The translations under genes and the position numbers were made by a program. A stretch of 64,000 nt of DNA from a virus: positions 25,419 through 89,418 of the IMG/VR virus record IMGVR_UViG_3300042526_000097; one strand, written 5' to 3'. How positions within the stretch are numbered: the stretch's first letter is position 1; each line of letters opens with the position of its first letter. Shown piece by piece: positions 55,186 to 62,097 of the stretch. The notes beneath the pieces were generated by a model. The model was not told the origin of the DNA, ran no database searches, and was given only the letters and a program-made list of their open reading frames with translations.

Positions 55186-55841
55186 ATTATAGGTTTTACA
55201 TTGTTTTTTAATAGGAATCTATTAGCCTTCACAAAATGGTTACTTTCAGTGAACTTATGTCTCCTATAGACTTCTGCCATAGGATGATAATTCTTTAGTA
55301 CCAATTTGGATCCCTTTATGTAAGGTCTTATGTAGGTGTTGTAAGTTTCTTCTGCACTATCTCCCCAAATCATAAAGACTATGGGTTGATTACTTTGTGC
55401 AAGAGCCTTTAATGTAGCCCCGGTGAACTGTTGCCACCCTAGACTGCTATGGGCCAAACTCTTTCCTTTTGTAGTAGTTAAGATAGTATTCAGTAAGAAC
55501 ACACCTTGTTTACTCCAATCAGATAAGTCCCCATTTGTTCTTTTAATAATAGATAACCCACTCTTAAGTAGTTCATTAAAGATGATATTAAGAGAACTAG
55601 ACACCTTACCCTCATTAGAAGAGAAAGCTAATCCACTGTCTCCCTCATCAGGGGAAGGGTCTAGTCCTAATATTACTACCTTAACATCCTCTAAGGGAGT
55701 CTCATATACTTTAAAGACTTCAGATAAGTGTGGACACAGTTCAGTAGAGATTGACCGTATCTTGTCATAAAGTACCTTAAAGTACTTCTTCTTTGTCTCT
55801 TTCTGTAGTACTGTGTACCATGTCTGTAGTTCTTTCTGCAT
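55119..55841 (-). CDS. Uracil-DNA glycosylase, family 1, atypical active site
   Basis: A 240-residue UDG. GVFLLNTILTTTKG...HSSLGWQQFTG (residues ~113-141) and NHFVKAN are characteristic of family 1. The water-activating loop reads GLDPSPDEGDSGLAF (Asp61 kept) instead of GQDPYHGPGQAHGLAF; the Tyr that excludes thymine is Ser and the Gln is Leu. The leucine loop HPSPLS is HPMAEV (His186 kept). The enzyme would remove uracil from DNA, but base choice may differ. The last 67 bases overlap the next gene. Confidence 0.8.
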   Translation of the reverse strand: MQKELQTWYTVLQKETKKKYFKVLYDKIRSISTELCPHLSEVFKVYETPLEDVKVVILGLDPSPDEGDSGLAFSSNEGKVSSSLNIIFNELLKSGLSIIKRTNGDLSDWSKQGVFLLNTILTTTKGKSLAHSSLGWQQFTGATLKALAQSNQPIVFMIWGDSAEETYNTYIRPYIKGSKLVLKNYHPMAEVYRRHKFTESNHFVKANRFLLKNNVKPIIWDSTLQKTTDSSCQKMVQEYS

Positions 55842-56031
55842 CTGCTCTTTTGTTATGTACTGTTTCTAAAATTAATCCACCACTAATGTGTTTGTCACCT
55901 ATCCTAAGGTTATCAGTAATGGTAGAAACAGTTGCTCCGTCTAGCTGTTTGAGTACAGCCATATCTATCTCATCAGTTCCTGTTAGGACTAACTTAATAG
56001 TTCCATTCTTAATAATAGTTCCGTGTATCAT
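55777..56031 (-). CDS. Small hypothetical protein
   Basis: An 84-residue protein with a beta-rich first half (GTIIKNGTIKLVLTG) and a charged tail. It overlaps the UDG gene by 65 bases. No motif recognised. It is the first gene of the replication block; I see no TAnnTTTG motif before it on the minus strand, so it may depend on the virion polymerase. Confidence 0.45.
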   Translation of the reverse strand: MIHGTIIKNGTIKLVLTGTDEIDMAVLKQLDGATVSTITDNLRIGDKHISGGLILETVHNKRADAERTTDMVHSTTERDKEEVL

Positions 56032-56055
56032 GCTGTTTATGTTTTAAAAATTTAA

Positions 56056-56082
56056 TTGTGTTTTAAAATTTATGTATCTTTG
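56056..56082 (+). promoter_or_regulatory. Bacteroidetes-type promoter for a lone rightward gene
   Basis: TTG at 56056-56058, a 16-base spacer (shorter than the others), and TATCTTTG at 56075-56082. The ATG follows after four bases, so the mRNA would be leaderless. Confidence 0.55.
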
Positions 56083-56086
56083 TATT

Positions 56087-56959
56087 ATGGCCAAGAAAAA
56101 ATATACTTATCCAGTTTCCCCTACACCTCAAGATGCTACTTATGCTTCTAGATCTTTACGTATTCCTCTTAAAGGCAGTCCAGAAGATATCTGGTATAGT
56201 GCTAACAAAGTAAAGACTTTTTCCCCTAATGGCCGTTTGCCTCTTACTAAAATTGTTAACTATTTAGGTGAAAAGATTAATCCTAACTTAGAAGTTATTC
56301 CTAAAAATCTAGTAAATTATAAAGGACGTGACATTGCTATAGCTTACCATGGGGGTAACAATACTGATGAAGTTTCAAAGTCTACAGGTTCTACTACAAG
56401 TGATTTATCTAATGCAGAACGTGGTGTAATGGCTAGACTTGCTTGGAATGCCTATAATAGAACAGGAAAGCAGCAAGGGGGTACAACTTATGATGACTAT
56501 AGAAATCTTACTGATGCTAGAGGCAATAAAGAACTTACTAAGATACAAGCCGGTAACCCTAATCCTATAATTGAAACTGCTAAAAGTTTTATAGATCCCG
56601 TAACAAGAATGGCTACTTATGTAGGACAAGCTTCATATACTATGGATCCTGAAAACAAGAACGTACTTATAACTGATAAGTATGATTTTAAGAATCCCAT
56701 GTCTACTGATAAGAATGGTAAGATGAAAAAGGGGTATCTAGATAAGCCTACTAATAATGCTGCAACAGATTTCTATAGGTCTGAACGTAAAAAGGCATCT
56801 CAACAAGATGAGGGTTATAATATGCCTATGCCTAATATAAAATTTAGTATACCTATATCAGATACTCAATACTATACCCCTCCAGTTGCTCCGGCTAAAC
56901 GCTTTGGAGGTAGTCTTTTTAGCAACATAAAAGCTGCAAAAAGAAGTAAGATGAATTGA
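56087..56959 (+). CDS. Putative late protein encoded alone on the plus strand
   Basis: A 290-residue protein. I start it at ATG 56087 (MAKKKYTYPV), four bases after TATCTTTG; the in-frame ATG at 56072 lies upstream of the -7 element. Central block: ARLAWNAYNRTGKQQGGTTYDDY, then FIDPVTRMATYVGQ...LITDKYDF, ending in an RFGGSLFSNIKAAKRSK tail. The GG/K-rich tail resembles that of the cargo proteins at 5172-8967. No enzyme motif recognised. Orientation and promoter match the late genes, so it may be a displaced virion protein. Confidence 0.55.
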   Translation: MAKKKYTYPVSPTPQDATYASRSLRIPLKGSPEDIWYSANKVKTFSPNGRLPLTKIVNYLGEKINPNLEVIPKNLVNYKGRDIAIAYHGGNNTDEVSKSTGSTTSDLSNAERGVMARLAWNAYNRTGKQQGGTTYDDYRNLTDARGNKELTKIQAGNPNPIIETAKSFIDPVTRMATYVGQASYTMDPENKNVLITDKYDFKNPMSTDKNGKMKKGYLDKPTNNAATDFYRSERKKASQQDEGYNMPMPNIKFSIPISDTQYYTPPVAPAKRFGGSLFSNIKAAKRSKMN

Positions 56960-57099
56960 ACCACTATGATGAGTGGGACAATAACACAAAAAATCCAGAC
57001 ATTAACAGCTTCATAAGTAGTATGCATATAAAATGCTAATTCTTCTAAAGCTTCTACACACCATTTAAATATGGTATTGATTTCAGTATTTGTAATCAT
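56872..57099 (-). CDS. Small single-span membrane protein
   Basis: A 75-residue protein: amphipathic N-terminus (residues 1-30), one long hydrophobic span (~33-60, VWIFCVIVPLIIVVQFILLL), then a basic tail. The YEAVNVWIFCVIVPL pattern resembles small membrane proteins of other tailed phages. Its last 88 bases run antisense to the end of the plus-strand gene at 56087-56959. It is coupled upstream to a 53-aa gene by an ATGA overlap. Confidence 0.55.
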   Translation of the reverse strand: MITNTEINTIFKWCVEALEELAFYMHTTYEAVNVWIFCVIVPLIIVVQFILLLFAAFMLLKRLPPKRLAGATGGV

Positions 57100-57257
57100 G
57101 GTTTAAAAGTTTGTAGGTACTCAAGTAAGTACTTCGCATAGGAAGTCATCAACTCTGCACCCTTGTAAACAAAAAAGTCTTTCCCTTCTTTTACAGCCTT
57201 GTTATAGGCCTTTTGTAATGGCTTCAGGTCTTCCACTGTTATTACTGGTCTTGGCAT
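57096..57257 (-). CDS. Small 53-residue protein
   Basis: A 53-residue open frame (MPRPVITVEDLKPLQKAYNK...). It fills the gap between two genes exactly: its ATG overlaps the dNMP kinase stop (TAATG) and its TGA overlaps the next ATG (ATGA). Such double coupling makes it very likely real. It is helical and basic, with FFVYKGAELMTSYAKYL in the second half. No family recognised. Confidence 0.6.
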   Translation of the reverse strand: MPRPVITVEDLKPLQKAYNKAVKEGKDFFVYKGAELMTSYAKYLLEYLQTFKP

Positions 57258-57961
57258 TAGTCTAAAAGTTTAAAGTGAACAAGCATTTTCTTGACTTCGT
57301 CCACTAGCTCCTCAATAGAACCTGAGTTGTTGAGTACATAGTCAAACTTGTGAGAGTCAAGAGCAGTTTCTGAAGAGTGTAATACTCTAGAGTGAAAAGA
57401 ACTCTTTCTATCTATTTGTATGCACAATCCTCCTTTGCTCTTGATAGCCTCATACTCGTTAGGAAATCTGAGGTCAGTGATGACCCAATTAGGATATATA
57501 TCCTTACTTACACTCTCACCTTTTTTCCATATACTAGAGTCAGAATCAAGTCCTAAGTTATACACTTCTGCAACAGGGTAGTAGCCAGCAAATAAAGCAT
57601 TAACCCAAGTGTTGGGATGTAGTCCATTTCTTATAGCCTCTGTTCCTAGCTTTTGTAGAAACAATCTATAAGTCATAGGTATAAAGGCACAAGCATCTTC
57701 TCCTTCATCTCCATCAAACTCTGTAATCTGTTTAAAGTAGGACCAAGATGAACTCATATAAGAGTCTTTGAACTTTTGATCTTCAAATTGTTCTGCTGGT
57801 ATGCCAGTAAGTAGAGAGGCTACATCTTTGAGTTTACCTGCAAACTTCTTGATTTTCCAGTCAGTTTGATTCTGTAGTAAATGTTGTATAATAATTCCTA
57901 CCGTGTCTTTGCCGGAACCTATTCTTCCTGAGATTCCTATCAGGTTTGGTTTCTTTGTCAT
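57257..57961 (-). CDS. Deoxynucleoside monophosphate kinase-like
   Basis: A 234-residue P-loop kinase. Walker A GISGRIGSGKDTVG at residues ~9-22; WVITDLRFPNEYEAIKSKGG and the following CIQIDR strand are typical of phage dNMP kinases (T4 gene 1 type and relatives). It would phosphorylate dNMPs from host DNA breakdown for phage replication. It overlaps neighbours on both sides by one to four bases. Confidence 0.75.
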   Translation of the reverse strand: MTKKPNLIGISGRIGSGKDTVGIIIQHLLQNQTDWKIKKFAGKLKDVASLLTGIPAEQFEDQKFKDSYMSSSWSYFKQITEFDGDEGEDACAFIPMTYRLFLQKLGTEAIRNGLHPNTWVNALFAGYYPVAEVYNLGLDSDSSIWKKGESVSKDIYPNWVITDLRFPNEYEAIKSKGGLCIQIDRKSSFHSRVLHSSETALDSHKFDYVLNNSGSIEELVDEVKKMLVHFKLLD

Positions 57962-58284
57962 GTGTTTAATAGTTTTTCAGTGAATTCTTCTACTTGTCTT
58001 CTCTTCTCATCATCCATCTGTACCATCATTCCAAGTACGTTCTGAACAGATAAGGTTTCCCAATTGTCTGTAAGTTCTTTTCTCATTACCTCTGCCATCT
58101 CTTTAGATACTATTAAGTTTAAATCTGTTTGGACGGAATCAATCTTTTTGATTTGGAAGTTTAGAAAGTTCTTAGCCTGTCTTTCTGCTTTTACTTCTAT
58201 AACAAAATGTCTTAAGTATTTAGAGGCATTAGTGAGTAGAAGTAAGGAGGTTTTTAAATAGTATTCTGATGAATTGTTTTGCAT
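57958..58284 (-). CDS. Hypothetical helical protein
   Basis: A 108-residue, all-helical, charged protein overlapping the dNMP kinase gene by four bases (ATGA-type). No motif recognised. Confidence 0.45.
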   Translation of the reverse strand: MQNNSSEYYLKTSLLLLTNASKYLRHFVIEVKAERQAKNFLNFQIKKIDSVQTDLNLIVSKEMAEVMRKELTDNWETLSVQNVLGMMVQMDDEKRRQVEEFTEKLLNT

Positions 58285-58297
58285 TTTATGTGATTTG

Positions 58298-58453
58298 TTA
58301 GTATGTAATTAAAAAAGATTCAGCTTTGTTTATCAGGCTCATCTCTTCTGCACGAGATTTACAGTGAGTCTTAGGACACTCTTTCGAGGGCAGACCAGAC
58401 TCTATTTGCCAGACAGGTATAAACTTGGCTCTACTACCTCTTAGTGTAGAGTA
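58298..58453 (-). pseudogene. 51-codon open frame without a start codon
   Basis: Between two minus-strand genes a frame stays open for 51 codons after an amber codon (58456-58454). The product looks protein-like (SRAKFIPVWQIESGLPSKEC, then CKSRAEEMSLINKAESFLI), with Trp and two cysteines, but contains no ATG, GTG or TTG except an internal ATG near the end. It may be a decayed gene, use an unusual start, or be chance. Confidence 0.3.
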
Positions 58454-58479
58454 CTAAATCTTAAAACAAAGAAACGAAA

Positions 58480-58770
58480 CTAAGCTTCTCCTCTAATGCC
58501 TACCATTGAAGGTACTGGCTGGATAATAGTTTTTTTAATTAATGTAAACTGCACAATTGATGTTAAGGAGATATACTCTCTAACAGAGACTGTTCCTACT
58601 GTCTGACCTTCGGGCCCTTGAGCAGGTACGTTGTCTACTTGTATTAGTAAAGCATCTCCTTCAATAATAGCACTGCCTTCTTCTCTATTTAAAGATAAAG
58701 GTTGCTTTCCGTGGGTGGTGTGAACCACTAGTGTGTCCCAGTCTTGAGACAGGTGTTCTGTTTTTAACAT
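58480..58770 (-). CDS. Hypothetical protein
   Basis: A 96-residue, beta-rich acidic protein (SAIIEGDALLIQVDNVPAQG). No motif recognised. It is divergent from the Dps/DUF5856-like gene, 40 bases away. A function cannot be proposed from sequence. Confidence 0.45.
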   Translation of the reverse strand: MLKTEHLSQDWDTLVVHTTHGKQPLSLNREEGSAIIEGDALLIQVDNVPAQGPEGQTVGTVSVREYISLTSIVQFTLIKKTIIQPVPSMVGIRGEA

Positions 58771-58788
58771 GTTTTTGTTTTTAATTGT

Positions 58789-58796
58789 TATCTTTG
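58789..58796 (+). promoter_or_regulatory. TATCTTTG element for the Dps-like gene
   Basis: TATCTTTG at 58789-58796, 14 bases before ATG 58811. No TTG at the expected distance, so only half of the promoter consensus is present. Confidence 0.5.
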
Positions 58797-58810
58797 TAAA
58801 AAATTATCAA

Positions 58811-59197
58811 ATGGCTACTTCATTACGTCTTGGTGGAATTGAATCCACTTCTTTTATCAATGACCTTCATACTATGCTGATGCAACTTAAGGTTACACAT
58901 TATAACACAACAGGCTATGCAGAGCATAAAGCCTTAGGTGAAGCCTATGATGCCTTGAACGATTTAGCTGATAGCATCTCTGAGAAGTTAATGGGGTATA
59001 CTGGTACTCGTATCTCTACTATAGTCTTAGGAACTGTAAATGCTTCTAGTGCTTCTTCTCTTGCTGAGAGTATTAAATCTATTGCTGCTACAATCATTAC
59101 TTATGCTACTACTAAGAAGTATGAAGACTTAGGTAACTTAGGACAAGAGCTATCAGGTATAGGTGCTGAGCTAAAGTATCTTTCTACACTTAAGTAG
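58811..59197 (+). CDS. DUF5856 / Dps-like four-helix protein
   Basis: A 128-residue helical protein. I start it at ATG 58811 (MATSLRLGG), downstream of TATCTTTG; the longer frame to 58769 includes the promoter. FINDLHTMLMQLKVTHYNTTGYAEHKALGEAYDALN matches the ferritin-like pattern of phage DUF5856 and Dps proteins (short helix, W/Y-T-x-xYaeHkalgefYd). The ferritin-type Glu set is incomplete, so metal binding is uncertain. It is the second plus-strand gene embedded in the leftward block and ends one base from a convergent gene. Confidence 0.65.
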   Translation: MATSLRLGGIESTSFINDLHTMLMQLKVTHYNTTGYAEHKALGEAYDALNDLADSISEKLMGYTGTRISTIVLGTVNASSASSLAESIKSIAATIITYATTKKYEDLGNLGQELSGIGAELKYLSTLK

Positions 59198-59437
59198 TCA
59201 ACAACCCCCCCAACTCTCTACAACAGCTTTTACTAGTTTCTTTTCTTTGGTGATACCAAAAGTAGAGTTATAGTAGATTCGTATCTGATCAGTTGTGTAG
59301 TGTCTTACTATCCCTCCATCACAATGCACTACGCACCATACATCATTCTCAAGCATACCTGAGTTAGTGACATATATTGCATAGCCATCTTTGTTGCCTT
59401 CGACTACTACAGGGATGGGTTGTTTAAATTCTAGCAT
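59198..59437 (-). CDS. Small hypothetical protein
   Basis: A 79-residue protein with beta-rich pattern (YAIYVTNSGMLENDVWCVVH) ending in SWGGC. Its stop abuts the stop of the convergent Dps-like gene, leaving no room for a terminator. It overlaps the radical SAM gene start by one base. No motif recognised. Confidence 0.45.
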   Translation of the reverse strand: MLEFKQPIPVVVEGNKDGYAIYVTNSGMLENDVWCVVHCDGGIVRHYTTDQIRIYYNSTFGITKEKKLVKAVVESWGGC

Positions 59438-60282
59438 TAGAAGATGTATCTTATGTTTTTAGGGTCAAAGAATTGAGAGTAGAGTTGTGTAAAGACCTTT
59501 ACCATGGAACTTTTTAAGTAAGCTTTATACCTTATATTGTCTGGGGCATACTCAGAATCTTTAAACTCTTGGAACTCTGGTCTTCTACATAAACTGTTTA
59601 CAGCAGGTGAGTTTCTCATCTCTTGTATTATGTTGTATGTTAAGAAGATACATTCACATTTGAGGTCGATACCTCTATTGTGTAGTAGTTCAAATAGTTT
59701 ATGATACTCTTTTAACCACCCTTCTGTGTAGATAATAGGACTGAAGTTTATCTGTACCTCTAGCTGTTCTTGTAGCTTAGGTATGCTGTCTATTCTATCT
59801 ATTATCTTGTCAGTGTTGGGTTCAAGTATGTCAGAGTATATCTGTGGCATAAGGCTTACTCTTATTCTGTTTTTGGTAGGATCTAAATCATAAGTGGGAA
59901 AACGGGTAGGGTATTTAGTAGCAAAGGTAGACTTAAATTTCTCTGAACTGTTAAAGAAATCAAAGACTTTTTGCCATTCGTAGTGCTTAGACATTAGTGG
60001 TACATCAGTACTGCATCCAATGTCTACGGTGTAGTATGTAGGATCTGTCTGATTAGGTATCTTGGGCCAAGGTTTATCTTTTACCCATCTATTTACAGAC
60101 TTAAAGATTAAATCTCTTTCTGTGTATATCTGTACAGTATCAGAATTATACCTTCCAACGTAACAGTAGGATTTCATACAGCCACCTAAACAACCATAGA
60201 TAAAGTTAGGTGAAATACAATCTGCACTCCTACCGTTATCTCTAGTCTTAAAGGTTTTAGTAGACTTATGTAGTACTTTCAT
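59437..60282 (-). CDS. Spore photoproduct lyase-like radical SAM protein
   Basis: A 281-residue protein. Near the N-terminus FIYGCLGGCMKSYCYVGRYN carries three cysteines (31, 35, 40) followed by Tyr, like the iron-sulphur motif of spore photoproduct lyases, but with spacing C-x3-C-x4-C instead of C-x3-C-x2-C. Later STDVPLMSKHYEW and QEQLEVQINFSPIIYTEGW fit the TIM-barrel strands of this family. Phage SPL-like proteins are of unknown substrate; DNA photoproduct repair or base modification are possible. Confidence 0.6.
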   Translation of the reverse strand: MKVLHKSTKTFKTRDNGRSADCISPNFIYGCLGGCMKSYCYVGRYNSDTVQIYTERDLIFKSVNRWVKDKPWPKIPNQTDPTYYTVDIGCSTDVPLMSKHYEWQKVFDFFNSSEKFKSTFATKYPTRFPTYDLDPTKNRIRVSLMPQIYSDILEPNTDKIIDRIDSIPKLQEQLEVQINFSPIIYTEGWLKEYHKLFELLHNRGIDLKCECIFLTYNIIQEMRNSPAVNSLCRRPEFQEFKDSEYAPDNIRYKAYLKSSMVKVFTQLYSQFFDPKNIRYIF

Positions 60283-60745
60283 CAGTAGATTTTACATCCC
60301 TAACCGCTCGAACATAGCCGGTGTAGTTCTCGTCGTAGTTGGACTGAGAGCCACTGGCGAAGTACTGATACCAGGCGAAGCCGTTACCGTCCTCACTAGA
60401 ACTCCAATAGTAGGCAGCGGCAAAACCCCCAATACTTTCTCTATTAACCCACATTAGATGCAATTCTTCTCTTGTAGGTAATCTCCAACCATCTCCCAAA
60501 TCTTCACATACTTTCTTTGCATCTTCCCAATTATGTTTTCCTAAGTCTTTGGGATACACTTCAAACTTTAGATGTTGCTCTAATATAATTGGTTTAGGCT
60601 GACTGTACTTTTTTTCAATGTCATGTTCAATCTTAAGGACTAAATCGTGGATAGATAAGACCGTATCAAGGTCTTTCTCTTTGATGTCATAGCCTACTAT
60701 CGCTGAGGCTATTCTCATGTAGTTGAGTTTTTCTTTGTCTGTCAT
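60266..60745 (-). CDS. DUF1566/C-type-lectin-fold protein with variable-region-like C-terminus
   Basis: A 159-residue protein, started at ATG 60745 (the TTG at 60769 is less likely). The N-terminal ~60 residues are helical. From residue ~80, NWEDAKKVCEDLGDGWRLP then REELHLMW is the DUF1566/formylglycine-enzyme-like fold. The end, YYWSSSEDGNGFAWYQYFAS through YVRAVRDV, has the layout of variable proteins of Bacteroidetes diversity-generating retroelements. In the last ~44 codons of that region 20 end in C, against the A/T-ending habit of this genome. It overlaps the radical SAM gene start by 17 bases. Binding of a ligand or surface is the expected role. Confidence 0.65.
   Translation of the reverse strand: MTDKEKLNYMRIASAIVGYDIKEKDLDTVLSIHDLVLKIEHDIEKKYSQPKPIILEQHLKFEVYPKDLGKHNWEDAKKVCEDLGDGWRLPTREELHLMWVNRESIGGFAAAYYWSSSEDGNGFAWYQYFASGSQSNYDENYTGYVRAVRDVKSTDESTT
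60290..60430 (-). other. Putative DGR variable repeat (VR)
   Basis: A locally GC-rich stretch in an AT-rich genome, dense in NNC codons (GCC, TAC, GAC, GGC, AAC, TTC, ACC), ending in GTTCGAGCGGTTAGG, which looks like an initiation-of-mutagenic-homing end. These are the marks of a VR derived from AAC codons in a template repeat. No reverse transcriptase or template repeat is seen in this window. Confidence 0.5.
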
Positions 60746-60772
60746 CTTATTTCTTTTTAAATTGTTCAAACC

Positions 60773-60856
60773 TTAATCACATAAAAACAAACATAATAAA
60801 GGTATTAGTATCATTATCCATACTATTATATGTTGTTGAGTGTCATATTTATTCAT
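60773..60856 (-). CDS. Putative 27-residue membrane microprotein
   Basis: An ATG-initiated frame, MNKYDTQQHIIVWIMILIPL onward, ending LFLCD. One hydrophobic span covers most of it. It starts one base after the stop of the upstream gene, in the only gap of this stretch. Too short to be sure. Confidence 0.35.
   Translation of the reverse strand: MNKYDTQQHIIVWIMILIPLLCLFLCD
60788..60795 (-). promoter_or_regulatory. TATGTTTG element upstream of the DUF1566 gene
   Basis: TATGTTTG on the minus strand, matching TAnnTTTG, 42 bases before ATG 60745. No TTG is found at the proper distance. It overlaps the putative microprotein frame. Confidence 0.35.
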
Positions 60857-60857
60857 T

Positions 60858-61517
60858 TTATTTCTTTTTTACTTGATTAAACCATTCATTTACATTTTCT
60901 ACTTCTTTGCCTATTCCCCTTGTAAAAAGAAAATCTACAATAAGTTTTTTAACTTCTTCCTCACTATACATTCTTTCTTGTTGCCATTTAGCACCTAAAA
61001 TAATAGCTTCTTCTTTTGAATGATTTATATTTGAATGATTTGTATATTTAGAGTTCTTTAATGCAAATTCTTCAAGTGTTTCTTGTTTAGCTTCATCTAA
61101 TGGAATACAATCACAATAGATTGTATGACCACAATAACACTTAATCTGCTTAGGCTCTAACGCACCCTTCAATGACATATAGTTTTTGGCTCTTTCTTTA
61201 GCTTCATCTTTTGGAATGATTCTTAATTTATATTCCCAACTTTTATCTAATGGGTAATTCCAATTTTTGTCAACCTCTACACTCTCACAACTTGGATTCT
61301 TAACAAACCATTCTAAGAACTCATTGTCAATAGCTTGTACACCATCTTTGATTAAGTCTTGGTCTGTTGTTAAAATGATTTTTTGACAACCTTTATGTGG
61401 TGTGTATTCTGCCTTGAAAATCATATTACAATCTGGTTTCCAAAAATAATCACCTGCTTTAATTACTTCATCATTAGTGATGTAGATATTGTCATTTATT
61501 TGGTGTATGTTCTTCAT
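60858..61517 (-). CDS. Accessory protein common in Bacteroidetes mobile DNA, unknown function
   Basis: A 219-residue protein. The block DGVQAIDNEFLEWFVKNPSC (residues ~58-77) recurs in many Bacteroidetes phage and prophage proteins that I recognise by style. A CYCGHTIYCDC cluster near residue 127 suggests a metal knuckle, and the C-terminus is helical with WQQERMYSEEEVKKL. Codon use is more A-rich than in its neighbours, indicating recent acquisition. Function unknown. Confidence 0.55.
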   Translation of the reverse strand: MKNIHQINDNIYITNDEVIKAGDYFWKPDCNMIFKAEYTPHKGCQKIILTTDQDLIKDGVQAIDNEFLEWFVKNPSCESVEVDKNWNYPLDKSWEYKLRIIPKDEAKERAKNYMSLKGALEPKQIKCYCGHTIYCDCIPLDEAKQETLEEFALKNSKYTNHSNINHSKEEAIILGAKWQQERMYSEEEVKKLIVDFLFTRGIGKEVENVNEWFNQVKKK

Positions 61518-61573
61518 AATGTGTCGTATAATTTACTCTGTTACGTTTACGTTGTGTAAGATAAAGGACAATA

Positions 61574-61756
61574 CTACAATTCTCTATATTGCTCAGAGTT
61601 TAGCCAATCTACAAATTCATGCTTAGCAAAGTCCCTAGCAAACTCATCGTCTGCATATCTTTTAGCATTGAAATAGTTTCTTAACTCCTCTGCTGGTAGT
61701 ATTCCCATTGGGCCTGTAAGTAGTGTCTCATTATCAAGGGTTTCTTGTGTCAGCAT
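61574..61756 (-). CDS. Small hypothetical protein
   Basis: A 60-residue acidic helical protein (AEELRNYFNAKRYADDEFAR). Overlaps its upstream neighbour by 23 bases. No motif recognised. The 56 bases after it hold no gene. Confidence 0.45.
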   Translation of the reverse strand: MLTQETLDNETLLTGPMGILPAEELRNYFNAKRYADDEFARDFAKHEFVDWLNSEQYREL

Positions 61757-62084
61757 TTTCTTGGTTTTGAATGTTATTTAATTTTGTTTCTTCCTCTAGT
61801 TTAAGTTGTTCTACAACACTCTTAACGGCCTGCATGTATTGTGATACAATTGAAGGGCCTACAGATTTGTAGCCACTCTTTAGGTTGTTGTAATGGTTTA
61901 CTGGTACTCTAGTCAGATACTTCTGTTTGTAGATTGCACTCTCATCTATATACTTTAAAGAATTGTCTTGAGAGTTCTTAAGAAGTTCTGCACCTGTGAT
62001 CTTAGTACCCATTACTTTATCTATATAAAGAGGTGGTAGACTTTCAGCTAGTTGTCTTAGTTGTTTTGCTATTGCTTTTTTCAT
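61734..62084 (-). CDS. Hypothetical protein of crAss-like accessory type
   Basis: A 116-residue protein starting KKAIAKQLRQLAESLPPLYI; a helical segment around residues 57-75 (YLTRVPVNHYNNLKSGYK) is followed by a coiled C-terminus. This start is familiar from small crAss-like phage proteins; no function known. Confidence 0.45.
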   Translation of the reverse strand: MKKAIAKQLRQLAESLPPLYIDKVMGTKITGAELLKNSQDNSLKYIDESAIYKQKYLTRVPVNHYNNLKSGYKSVGPSIVSQYMQAVKSVVEQLKLEEETKLNNIQNQENADTRNP

Positions 62085-62097
62085 AATTCAAAGTAAG

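Noticed and set aside
56961-56982. Hairpin CCACT/AGTGG after the plus-strand gene as a terminator
   Set aside because: Only five pairs, no U tract, and it lies inside the minus-strand membrane protein gene.
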